In this document: piece after piece, positions 34,847-41,944 of the stretch
Position numbering within the stretch: position 1 is the first letter of the stretch
Layout: every line of letters starts with the position of its first letter
Source of the DNA: Blastococcus sp. MG754426
Lineage (GTDB): Bacteria; Actinomycetota; Actinomycetes; Mycobacteriales; Geodermatophilaceae
Direction of reading: 5' to 3'
NCBI RefSeq assembly: GCF_021699055.1
Contig: NZ_SSXC01000002.1
Span: 62,001-126,000 of the forward strand
DNA: 64,000 nucleotides
The notes under the pieces: generated by a model
Told to the model about the DNA's origin: nothing
Database searches by the model: none
Seen by the model: only the letters and a program-made list of their open reading frames with translations
Position numbers and translations under genes: made by a program

Positions 34847-35092
34847 ATGCGACTCGGAACCGCCATCGTGCTGCTCGCCCTCGGCGCGATCCTCACCTTC
34901 GCCCTGCGCGTGGACGTCAGCGGCGTCGACCTGCAGGTCGTGGCCTGGATCCTGATGATCGTCGGAGCGCTCGGGATCGTCCTCGAGCTCGCCGTCTGGG
35001 GGCCGCGCCAGCGCCGGGTGACCCGGACCGACGCCTACGGCGACCCGGGTGGTGCACCGGCCCGCCGGAGCACCACGGAGGAGACCTACTGA
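34847..35092 (+). CDS. DUF6458 small membrane protein
   Basis: An 81-residue protein with two transmembrane helices (about residues 3-20 and 29-50). The C-terminus is basic and polar, with VWGPRQRRVTRTDAYGD. The pattern matches the DUF6458 family found across Actinobacteria, function unknown. GGAGGAG lies seven bases before the ATG, a strong ribosome site. It is followed 12 bases later by a strong hairpin terminator, so this is a single-gene unit. Confidence 0.85.
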   Translation: MRLGTAIVLLALGAILTFALRVDVSGVDLQVVAWILMIVGALGIVLELAVWGPRQRRVTRTDAYGDPGGAPARRSTTEETY

Positions 35093-35104
35093 GCGACGCG
35101 CGGA

Positions 35105-35145
35105 CGACGAGAGCCCCCGCCCGGGCAGGGCGGGGGCTCTCGTCG
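35105..35145 (+). terminator. Strong hairpin terminator after the DUF6458 gene
   Basis: An 18-base perfect stem (35105-35122 with 35128-35145) and a five-base loop GGGCA. It carries no U-run, typical of actinobacterial terminators. Confidence 0.8.
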
Positions 35146-35400
35146 GTTCAGGTCCGGACCGGATGACGGCCGCCTCGCGGCGATAAGCACAACACGGCTC
35201 CAGGCCCCCGACCGAGGTCGGGGCGGTAGTCCGTGAAGGCGTAACCAAATGGCACCCGGGGGCACGATGCACCCGGCCCGGACTCGTCCCACCGTACGCG
35301 CCGGACGTACCGGCGTCATGTCGCGGGACGTGGCCGTGGACACGGGCTCAGCGCCGGTGGGGACGGCACCTGGCCGCGGTGCGACGCGGAGCGTCGCGGG
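35146..35400 (+). other. Gene-free region with possible structured RNA
   Basis: No credible coding sequence. It holds GGTCCGGACC (10-base palindrome), a GCCGC/GCGGC hairpin at 35169-35181 and a hairpin CCCCGACC/GGTCGGGG at 35206-35223. The outer CACGG and CCGTG segments could enclose the latter. The pieces between are unusually A-rich (GATAAGCACAACA, GTAACCAAAT). I could not match this to a known riboswitch or small RNA. It lies between two convergent genes. Confidence 0.4.
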
Positions 35401-36123
35401 TCAGTTGAACCCGCGCTCGTCCTGCTTGAGGGCCGTGTCGACGGTCAGCGCCGCGGCGATGACCATGCTCGCCAGCGGCTCGGGCAGGCGGTAGTGCACC
35501 AGGACGACGTAGCGGTCGGCCGTGGTGAACATGATGCGGGCCAGGCCCTCCCACTTCTTGGTGATCCGGGCGATCTCGACACCGGCGGCGTCGGTGATGG
35601 CGAAGTCCCACGCCCGCCAGTTCTCCGCCTGGATCGCCCCGACCAGCGCCCCGTCGGCCACCAGGTCGAAGCGGATCCTCCCGAAGACGTTGGCCTGCAC
35701 GATCTCGCCGACCGGCGCCCCGTCGGGTCGCTCGACCACCACCCGCGACCTCACCAGCTTCGCCGGCCGGGTGAGCACCAGCACCGGCCCGCGGGCGTCG
35801 CGCACCTCCAGCCGGTGGGTCAGGAACTGGTCGAGGTTCGAGACGAAGCGGACGGCCTTGCGGAGCCCGCTCTGCCCGACCTGGACGACGGCACCGATCT
35901 GCTGCCCGTTCCCGTCGAGGACGGCGTACTCGTTGGTGAGCTCGACGAGCTTGGTCCTCTGGTTCACCAGGAGGACCGGCTGGTCGTACAGCGACGGCCC
36001 GGCCGCCGGCGGCGGCGCCGCGGGCTGCTGCACGTGCTCGCTCCAGCCCTGGCCGTCCCACCACCGGGTGCCGGGGCCGCCGGCGGGATCGGGGTACCAA
36101 CCGGGCGGCGGGGGCTGCGTCAC
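35401..36123 (-). CDS. DUF2510 plus scramblase-like (LURP-one-related) protein
   Basis: A 240-residue protein. The N-terminal DUF2510 motif is PPPPGWYPDPAGGPGTRWWDG (core GWYPDPAGGPGTRWWDG), then a proline linker. A phospholipid-scramblase/LURP-one fold runs from about residue 45 (LLVNQRTKLVELTNEYAVLDGNGQQIG) to the end. These folds resemble Tubby domains and bind membranes or lipids; activity in bacteria is unproven. GTG start. It is divergent from the M20 peptidase gene, 62 bases between starts. Confidence 0.85.
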   Translation of the reverse strand: MTQPPPPGWYPDPAGGPGTRWWDGQGWSEHVQQPAAPPPAAGPSLYDQPVLLVNQRTKLVELTNEYAVLDGNGQQIGAVVQVGQSGLRKAVRFVSNLDQFLTHRLEVRDARGPVLVLTRPAKLVRSRVVVERPDGAPVGEIVQANVFGRIRFDLVADGALVGAIQAENWRAWDFAITDAAGVEIARITKKWEGLARIMFTTADRYVVLVHYRLPEPLASMVIAAALTVDTALKQDERGFN

Positions 36124-36185
36124 GGCGGTGAACCTAGCGCCGCTGCCCCGCGGGGCCGCGCGGCCGGCGTGCCAGACTCCGAACC

Positions 36186-37451
36186 GTGGCCGAGCTGACC
36201 GACGTGGAGGCCCGCGTCCTCTCCGCCGTCGACGAGCAGTGGGCGGTGGACCGGCTCGCGGCGATGATCGCCGTCCCGTCGGTGGGCGGCTCGGCGGCCG
36301 AGAGCGAGGTGCAGCACCTGCTCGCGGGCTGGCTGGACGAGCTGGGCTGCGACGTCGACTGCTGGCCGGTCGACCTCGCGGAGGCGGCGACCGCCGCCGA
36401 CGCCCCCGGCCAGGAGGTCGTGCGCACCGAGGCGTGGGGCGTGGTCGGCACCACCGGCGGCGAGGGCACCCCGGCGCTGGTGCTCTCCGGGCACACCGAC
36501 GTCGTCCCGGCCGGCGACCCGGGCCTGTGGGCCGGCGACCCCTTCGTCCCCCGGTTCGCCGACGGCGCGGTGCACGGACGCGGGGCCTGCGACATGAAGG
36601 CCGGCGTCGTCGCCACGCTCGCCGCCGTGCACGCCCTGCGGACGGCGGGGGTGCGGCTGGCCCGGCCGCTGGCCGTGCACGGCGTCGTCGGCGAGGAGGA
36701 CGGCGGCCTGGGCGCCTGGGCCACCCTGCGCCGTGGCCACACCGGCGAGCTGTGCGTGATCCCGGAGCCGACGGCGCAGGCCGTGGTGACCGCGCACGCC
36801 GGCGCGCTCACCTTCCGGCTGGAGGTCACCGGCCGCGCCGCGCACGCCGCCATGCGCGACCGCGGGGTGAGCGCCGTCGAGCTGTTCGCGCACGTGCACG
36901 CCGCGCTGCGGGAGCTGGAGGCGGAGCGGCAGCGCGACGCCGACCCGCGCTTCGGCGACGCCCGCTTCCCGTACGGCATCTCCATCGGCCGGGTCCGGGC
37001 CGGCGACTGGGCGAGCTCGGTGCCCGACCGGCTGGTGGCCGAGGGGCGGTACGGGGTACGCATCGGCGAGCCGGTGGAGGCGGCGCGCGCGGCACTGGAG
37101 ACCCGGCTGGCGGAGGTCTCGGCGGCGCACCCGTGGCTGGCCGGGCACCCGGTGCGGCTGACGTGGGTCGGCGGCGCGTTCGCCAGCGGTCAGCTGCCGG
37201 CCGGGCACCCGCTGCTGCCCGCCGTGCGGGCCGCGGTCGTCGACGCCGGCGGGCCGCCACCGGTCGAACGCGCCCTGCCCGCGGGCACCGACCTGCGGCT
37301 CTACGCCGCCAGGGGCGTCCCGACGCTGCACTACGGGCCGGGTGACCTCCACCTGGCGCACGGCCCGCAGGAGCAGGTGCCGGTCGCCGAGCTGGTCACC
37401 GCTGCCCGGGCGTTCGCGCTGCTCGCCCTGCGCACCTGCGGGGTCCGGTGA
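36186..37451 (+). CDS. M20-family (ArgE/DapE) metallopeptidase/deacylase
   Basis: A 421-residue dizinc hydrolase. Metal ligands are visible in SGHTDVVPAG (His), GRGACDMKAG (bridging Asp), VVGEEDGG (catalytic Glu-Glu), VIPEPT and the C-terminal HLAHGPQE (His). The dimerisation lid starts at AVVTAHAGALTFRLEVTGRAAHAA. It probably deacylates an N-acyl amino acid or cleaves a dipeptide; it is not specifically ArgE or DapE by context. Start is GTG. It overlaps the HD-domain gene by four bases (GTGA), so they are co-translated. Confidence 0.88.
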   Translation: MAELTDVEARVLSAVDEQWAVDRLAAMIAVPSVGGSAAESEVQHLLAGWLDELGCDVDCWPVDLAEAATAADAPGQEVVRTEAWGVVGTTGGEGTPALVLSGHTDVVPAGDPGLWAGDPFVPRFADGAVHGRGACDMKAGVVATLAAVHALRTAGVRLARPLAVHGVVGEEDGGLGAWATLRRGHTGELCVIPEPTAQAVVTAHAGALTFRLEVTGRAAHAAMRDRGVSAVELFAHVHAALRELEAERQRDADPRFGDARFPYGISIGRVRAGDWASSVPDRLVAEGRYGVRIGEPVEAARAALETRLAEVSAAHPWLAGHPVRLTWVGGAFASGQLPAGHPLLPAVRAAVVDAGGPPPVERALPAGTDLRLYAARGVPTLHYGPGDLHLAHGPQEQVPVAELVTAARAFALLALRTCGVR

Positions 37452-38089
37452 GCGGCCCGGTCGGGTTCGAGGCCTGGGCCGCGCTGGCCGGGGACTCCCC
37501 CATCTCGCGCACCGAGTGGGCCGCCGTCGTCGCCGCCTGGAGCGAGCCGCACCGCCGCTACCACGACCTCGCGCACCTGGCGGCCGTGCTCGGGCTGGTC
37601 GAGCGGCTCTCCGCCGACGCGCCGGACCCGGCCGCCGTCGCCCTGGCCGCCTGGTACCACGACGTCGTCTACGACCCGCTGCGCGCCGACAACGAGCAGG
37701 TCAGCGCCGACCGCGCCCGGGCCGGGCTGCGTGGCCTCGTGCCGGAGGAGCGGGTGGAGGAGGTCGCCCGCCTGGTGCTGCTCACCGCCGCGCACGACCC
37801 CGAGCCGGGCGACGTGAACGGTGCGGCGCTGTGCGACGCCGACCTCGCCGTCCTCGCCGCGCCCCCGGCCGCGTACGCGGGCTACGCCTCCGCGGTGCGC
37901 GCGGAGTACGGGCACCTCTCCGACGAGGACTTCACCGCCGGGCGGATCGCGGTCCTGGAGCGGCTGCTCGAGCTGCCCCGCCTCTACCGGCTGCCCGCGG
38001 CCGCGGAGTGGGAGCAGCCGGCGCGCGCGAACCTGACCGCGGAGATCACCCTGCTGAGGCAGCGGGCCGGCGAGGCTTCCGGAGCCTGA
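37448..38089 (+). CDS. HD-domain phosphohydrolase-like protein
   Basis: A 213-residue protein of the predicted metal-dependent HD superfamily. RRYHDLAHLAAVLGLV supplies the first His/Asp pair and AAWYHDVVYDPLRADNE (about residues 67-83) the HD doublet. YHNxxH-type proteins of this size act on nucleotides, but no substrate is known. It is coupled to the M20 gene by a GTGA overlap. Its 3' end overlaps the convergent DUF4031 gene by 44 bases. Confidence 0.85.
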   Translation: MSGPVGFEAWAALAGDSPISRTEWAAVVAAWSEPHRRYHDLAHLAAVLGLVERLSADAPDPAAVALAAWYHDVVYDPLRADNEQVSADRARAGLRGLVPEERVEEVARLVLLTAAHDPEPGDVNGAALCDADLAVLAAPPAAYAGYASAVRAEYGHLSDEDFTAGRIAVLERLLELPRLYRLPAAAEWEQPARANLTAEITLLRQRAGEASGA

Positions 38090-38330
38090 GCCCCGCCGCG
38101 AGCAGCCGCTGCAGCAGCTCCCGGGAACCCACCGGCAGCGCCCCCGCGGCGACCGCGACCTCGTAGAGGTCCGCGGGGACGTCGTAGTGGTCGCCCTGGA
38201 ACGCCCGGCGCGGGATGCCCAGCTCCACGGCGACGAAGGCGTGCAGCTCCTCGTAGGAGACGTCGCTGACCAGGTGCGACCACATCCGCCCCCGCCACGG
38301 CCACACCGGGGAGTCGATCAGCACCGCCAC
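38046..38330 (-). CDS. DUF4031 protein
   Basis: A 94-residue protein with the full DUF4031 signature: VLIDSPVWPWRGRMWSHLVSD, of which WPWRGRMWSHLVSD is the core, then YEELHAFV and GIPRRAFQGDHYDVP. The tryptophan/arginine/histidine cluster suggests a small enzymatic or nucleotide-binding fold, but the function is unknown. The 3' 44 bases are antisense to the HD gene. The start is ATG 38330 on the minus strand, 38 bases from the divergent oxidoreductase. Confidence 0.88.
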   Translation of the reverse strand: MAVLIDSPVWPWRGRMWSHLVSDVSYEELHAFVAVELGIPRRAFQGDHYDVPADLYEVAVAAGALPVGSRELLQRLLAAGLRLRKPRRPAASAG

Positions 38331-38355
38331 GGCGAGCAGTGTGCCGGGCCGCGAC

Positions 38356-38368
38356 TAGCGTCTGCCCG
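38356..38368 (+). promoter_or_regulatory. Leaderless -10 of the Gfo/Idh/MocA gene
   Basis: TAGCGT at 38356-38361 ends seven bases before the GTG start at 38369. Confidence 0.5.
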
Positions 38369-39364
38369 GTGAGTGCAGAGATCCGCTGGGGAATCGTCGG
38401 GCCGGGCCGCATCGCGGAGAAGGTGGTGGAGGACTTCGCGGTCGTCGACGGCGCCCGCGCGGTCGCCGTCGCCTCCCGGTCGCAGGAGCGCGCCGACGGG
38501 TTCGCCGCGCGGCACGGCCTGGAGCGGGCCTACGGCTCCTACGGCGAGATCCTGGCCGACCCCGACGTCGACGTCCTCTACGTCGCCACCCCGCACCCGC
38601 ACCACCACCAGTTCGCGCTGGCCGCGCTGCGCGCGGGCAAGGCGCTGCTGGTGGAGAAGGCGTTCACCGCCACCACCGCCGGGGCCGCCGAGGTGGTCGA
38701 CCTCGCCCGGGAGAGCGGCACCTTCGTCATGGAGGCGATGTGGACCCGGTTCCAGCCGGCCGTCGCCAGGCTGAACGAGCTCGTGGCCGACGGCGCGATC
38801 GGCGAGGTGCGCTCGGTGCAGGCCGACCTCGGCGTCTCCCGCGAGTACGACCCGGTCGACCGGCTGTTCGCGCTGGAGCTCGGCGGCGGAGCCCTGCTCG
38901 ACCTGGGGGTCTACGTCGTCTCCTTCGCCCAGATGCTGCTGGGCACGCCCGACCGCGTGGTCGCCACCGGCTCGCTGTTCCCGTCAGGAGCCGACGCGGA
39001 GGCGGCGATCCTGCTGGGCTGGGAGGACGGCCGCAACGCCGCGCTCACCACCTCGCTGAAGTACGCCCTGCCCGGGACGGCCCGCGTGGTGGGGACGACG
39101 GGCTGGATCGACGTCGTCCCCCGCTTCCACCACCCGCAGACGATCGTGCTGCACCGCGACGGCGCCGAGCCCGAGGAGATCACCCGCCCGCAGACCGGCG
39201 CCGGATACGCGCACGAGCTGGCCGAGGTGACCGGGTGCCTGCGCGCCGGCCGCACCGAGAGCCCTGCGATGCCGCTGGCCGACACGCTGGTGGTGCAGGA
39301 TGTGCTCGGGCAGGCCGCCGACCAGCTCGGGGTGCGGCACGCCGAGGCGGTCGACGTCCTGTGA
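38369..39364 (+). CDS. Gfo/Idh/MocA-family oxidoreductase
   Basis: A 331-residue NAD(P)-dependent dehydrogenase. The Rossmann motif IRWGIVGPGRIAEKVVEDF (glycines at the nucleotide loop) comes first. YVATPHPHHHQFALAALRAGKALLVEKAF contains the conserved EKP-like segment, here EKAF with Ala in place of Pro. The substrate domain starts around GEVRSVQADLGV. Substrates of the family are sugars or inositols, or trans-dihydrodiols for this subgroup (MWTRFQPAV). It overlaps the NmrA gene by four bases. Confidence 0.9.
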   Translation: MSAEIRWGIVGPGRIAEKVVEDFAVVDGARAVAVASRSQERADGFAARHGLERAYGSYGEILADPDVDVLYVATPHPHHHQFALAALRAGKALLVEKAFTATTAGAAEVVDLARESGTFVMEAMWTRFQPAVARLNELVADGAIGEVRSVQADLGVSREYDPVDRLFALELGGGALLDLGVYVVSFAQMLLGTPDRVVATGSLFPSGADAEAAILLGWEDGRNAALTTSLKYALPGTARVVGTTGWIDVVPRFHHPQTIVLHRDGAEPEEITRPQTGAGYAHELAEVTGCLRAGRTESPAMPLADTLVVQDVLGQAADQLGVRHAEAVDVL

Positions 39365-40197
39365 TCGTGGTGACCGCGGCCGGCGGGTCCACCGGCACCG
39401 CCGCCGTCCGGGCCCTGCTGGCGCGCGGCGAGCAGGTGCGCGCCGTCGTGCCGTCGCGGAAGCCGCGGCCGGAGCTGGACACGCTCGGCGCCGAGGTGGT
39501 CGTGGGTGACCTCACCGGCGACCTGTCGGACGCGCTGGCCGGTGCGGACGCCCTGTACCTGATCTGGCCGAACTTCGACCCGGGCGAGGCCGCCGGGGCC
39601 GCCGCCGTGCTCACCGCGGCCGCCCGCGCAGGGGTGCCCCGGCTCGTCTACCACTCGGTGCTGCGCCCGCAGGCCCGCGCGATGCCGCACCACGCCGCCA
39701 AGGACCTCGTCGAGGAGGCGCTCGACGAGGCCGTCGCGGGCACCGGGGCGCGGTGGCGGGTGCTGCAGCCCTGCGCGTACGCCGACAACCTCGACGGGCA
39801 GCTGCCCGGGGCGGTCGACAGCGGAGAGCTGCGCAGCCCGTGGGGCCTGGAGCGGGCGCAGTCCTTCGTCGACCTCCGCGACGTCGCCGAGGCGGCGGCC
39901 GTGCTGCTCACCGAGGACGGGCTGGACAGCGGCACCTTCGAGGCAGTGGGCCCCGAGGCGCTCACCGCCCCGGACGTCGCCGCGCTGCTCGGCGAGCGGG
40001 CCGGCCGGCCGGTCACCGCGGTCGACGTCCACGCCGAGGACGACGGGACCTACGCCGGCCGCTGCCGCACCACCATGTTCGACTGGTACCGGGCGCACGG
40101 CTTCACCGGCAGCCCGCGCGTGCTCGCCGCGCTGCTCGGCCGGGCGCCGCGCACGTTCGCCGAGCACCTCGCCGAGCGGGTCCCGGCGGGCGCCTGA
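39361..40197 (+). CDS. NmrA/SDR-like NAD(P)H-binding protein
   Basis: A 278-residue atypical short-chain dehydrogenase-like protein beginning VIVVTAAGGSTGTAAVRALL (glycine-rich loop). ALYLIWPNFDPGEAAGAAAVL and YHSVLRPQARAMPHHAAKDLVEEAL follow; the usual YxxxK is degenerate, as in NmrA-type redox sensors. FVDLRDVAEAAAVLL is conserved in the family. It is coupled by a GTGA overlap to the Gfo/Idh/MocA oxidoreductase, suggesting a shared pathway that I cannot name. Confidence 0.88.
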   Translation: MIVVTAAGGSTGTAAVRALLARGEQVRAVVPSRKPRPELDTLGAEVVVGDLTGDLSDALAGADALYLIWPNFDPGEAAGAAAVLTAAARAGVPRLVYHSVLRPQARAMPHHAAKDLVEEALDEAVAGTGARWRVLQPCAYADNLDGQLPGAVDSGELRSPWGLERAQSFVDLRDVAEAAAVLLTEDGLDSGTFEAVGPEALTAPDVAALLGERAGRPVTAVDVHAEDDGTYAGRCRTTMFDWYRAHGFTGSPRVLAALLGRAPRTFAEHLAERVPAGA

Positions 40198-40300
40198 CCG
40201 TCCCCCGACCGGGTGGCTCGCCTGCAGCTGCCACCGCCACCTGCCGATGGGGAACGGGAACGGCCGTACCGACGGCCATCCTCCCGAGGGGACGACACCC

Positions 40301-40963
40301 ATGGCACTGCTCGAAGGTCTGGCCGCGCTGGCGGCGAAGTTCGCCGGCGCGAGCACGGTCGCCCAGGTGGCGACCGGCGTCGGCATCGCCACCGCCGGCG
40401 TCACCGGCGCCGGCGCCGTCGGCGTCCTGCCGACGCCGGTGCAGGACGCCGTCGCCGGCACGGTGGAGACGGTGACGCCGTTCGAGCTCCCGAGCTCGGA
40501 CGACGACGCCACGACCGACGGCGCCACGGACGTCGACGTGGAGGCGACCGAGGACACCGCCGACCCGGAGGTCGTCGACGACGGGGACACCGAGGACGGC
40601 GCGCCCGAGGACGGGACCACCGAGGACGGGACCACCGAGGACGGCGCGCCCGAGGACGAGACCACCGAGGACGAGACCAGCGCGGAGGAGACCGGGCTCC
40701 GCGGCCTGGACAACGCCATCGCGCACGCCGACGAGCACGCCCAGGGAGCACTGGCGGCGGCTCAGGCCCGCCAGGCGGCCCACGACACGGAGAAGGCCGC
40801 GCGGGACGCGGCCCGGGAGGCGGAGAAGGCCGCCCGCGACGCGGCGAAGGCCACCCGCGGCGTCCCCACCCCGGTCGAGGAGCCGGTCGAGCAGGCCGAC
40901 GGCGCCGGCACCGCGCAGCCCGCCGACCAGGGCCGGGGCAAGCAGGGGCGCGGCGGCAACTGA
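40301..40963 (+). CDS. Low-complexity acidic/coiled protein with pentapeptide repeats
   Basis: A 220-residue protein. A hydrophobic Ala/Gly-rich N-terminal segment (ALLEGLAALAAKFAGAS, then GVGIATAGVTGAGAVG) resembles the small membrane-proximal part of actinobacterial cell-surface proteins. Residues about 65-130 are strongly acidic and end in an EDGxx repeat. The C-terminal part is a charged helix (EKAARDAAREAEKAARDAAK). Function unknown. The start is ATG 40301, with GAGGGG upstream. It converges with the DUF72 gene. Confidence 0.68.
   Translation: MALLEGLAALAAKFAGASTVAQVATGVGIATAGVTGAGAVGVLPTPVQDAVAGTVETVTPFELPSSDDDATTDGATDVDVEATEDTADPEVVDDGDTEDGAPEDGTTEDGTTEDGAPEDETTEDETSAEETGLRGLDNAIAHADEHAQGALAAAQARQAAHDTEKAARDAAREAEKAARDAAKATRGVPTPVEEPVEQADGAGTAQPADQGRGKQGRGGN
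40592..40681 (+). repeat. Six 15-base tandem repeats inside the acidic protein gene
   Basis: Units of 15 bases begin GAGGACG and end GCGCCC or ACCACC (last unit ACCAGC). They encode EDGAP, EDGTT, EDGTT, EDGAP, EDETT and EDETS. Copies 1 and 4, and copies 2 and 3, are identical, pointing to recent slippage. Confidence 0.85.
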
Positions 40964-40972
40964 CCGGCCGGG

Positions 40973-41770
40973 TCAGCCCGGGGGGACCTCCACCGGTGCC
41001 CATGCCAGGCCCGTCGCCTCGGCGGCCGTGGGCACGCGGGTGGGCGTCCCCCCGGCGCGGCGCACCGCCTCGGCAAAACGCACCGCGTCGATGACCGCGG
41101 CGCAGCCGGGGTCGTTGTTGAAGTAGACGAGGACGTCGTCGTCCCCGTAGGCGGCCACCAGCCGGTCGGCCCACAGCTGCAGCGTCTGCGGGCGGTACCC
41201 CCAGCCCTCGAACCCGTGGTGCAGCCGCAGGTAGCCCCAGCCGGCGGTCCGCCAGAGCGGCGCCACCGGCTGCTCGTCGCGGTCGGCCCAGCACAGCGCC
41301 GCGCCGTAGCGCTCCAGCAGGGCGCGCACCTCGTCGGTCCACCAGGACTCGTGCCGCGGCTCGACCGCCACCCGGGCGCCGGCCGGGAACTGCGCCAGGC
41401 AGTCGCGCAGCAGCTCCGGGTCGGCCTTCAGCGTGGGCGGCAGCTGCAGCAGGACCGTGTCCAGCTTGGGCCCGAGCCCCTCGGCGCGGCCCATCAGGCG
41501 GGCGACCGGCTCCTCGGGCTCGCGCAGCCGCTTGATGTGGGTGAGGAAGCGGCTGGCCTTGACCGCCCACCGGAAGTCCGGCGGGGTGCGCTCGCGCCAC
41601 TTCTCGAACGTCTCCCGCTCGGGCAGCCGGTAGAACGCGTTGTTGCTCTCGACCGTGGCGAAGTGCTGGACGTAGTGCTCCAGCCAGAGGCGCTGGGGCA
41701 GCTTGGGCGGGTAGAAGGCGCCGCGCCAGTCGCGGTACTGCCACCCCGAGGTCCCGATGATCACCGCCAT
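40973..41770 (-). CDS. DUF72 protein (YecE family)
   Basis: A 265-residue TIM-barrel protein starting VIIGTSGWQYRDWRGAFYPP, the DUF72 signature. It also has FATVESNNAFYRLP, FRWAVKASRFLTHIKRL, VAVEPRHESWW and VYFNNDPGCAAV, all conserved family strands. The function is unproven; the barrel and its metal-like cluster suggest a hydrolase. It starts at ATG 41770. No operon partner. Confidence 0.92.
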   Translation of the reverse strand: MAVIIGTSGWQYRDWRGAFYPPKLPQRLWLEHYVQHFATVESNNAFYRLPERETFEKWRERTPPDFRWAVKASRFLTHIKRLREPEEPVARLMGRAEGLGPKLDTVLLQLPPTLKADPELLRDCLAQFPAGARVAVEPRHESWWTDEVRALLERYGAALCWADRDEQPVAPLWRTAGWGYLRLHHGFEGWGYRPQTLQLWADRLVAAYGDDDVLVYFNNDPGCAAVIDAVRFAEAVRRAGGTPTRVPTAAEATGLAWAPVEVPPG

Positions 41771-41820
41771 CCCCCGCCGCTACCCCGCGCCGCGGTGACT
41801 GACGCGGCACCGACCCGCGC

Positions 41821-41834
41821 CCCCGTATTGGGGG
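41821..41834 (+). promoter_or_regulatory. Shared upstream element of the first secreted protein gene
   Basis: CCCC-GTATT-GGGGG lies 111 bases before the start codon, with ACCCCTC at 41843-41849. A similar C4-TTTT-G6 element with ACCCCTC precedes the second paralogue, so it is a candidate common regulatory site. Confidence 0.4.
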
Positions 41835-41944
41835 ACGGGCGCACCCCTCTGCTCGGGTGCTCCTCCCCCGGGATACGGACGACCGTGGCCCGCACCAGAC
41901 CTGCCCGCGACGGGGTGGGCACGGCGGGAACAGCGGAGCGCGCG

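Noticed and set aside
35170-35270. Fluoride, ydaO (c-di-AMP) or cobalamin riboswitch in the gene-free region
   Set aside because: None of the conserved core motifs of these classes could be found, and the genes on both sides converge so nothing lies downstream to be controlled.
40592-40681. Tandem repeats as a CRISPR array
   Set aside because: The units are contiguous without spacers and in frame within a coding sequence.
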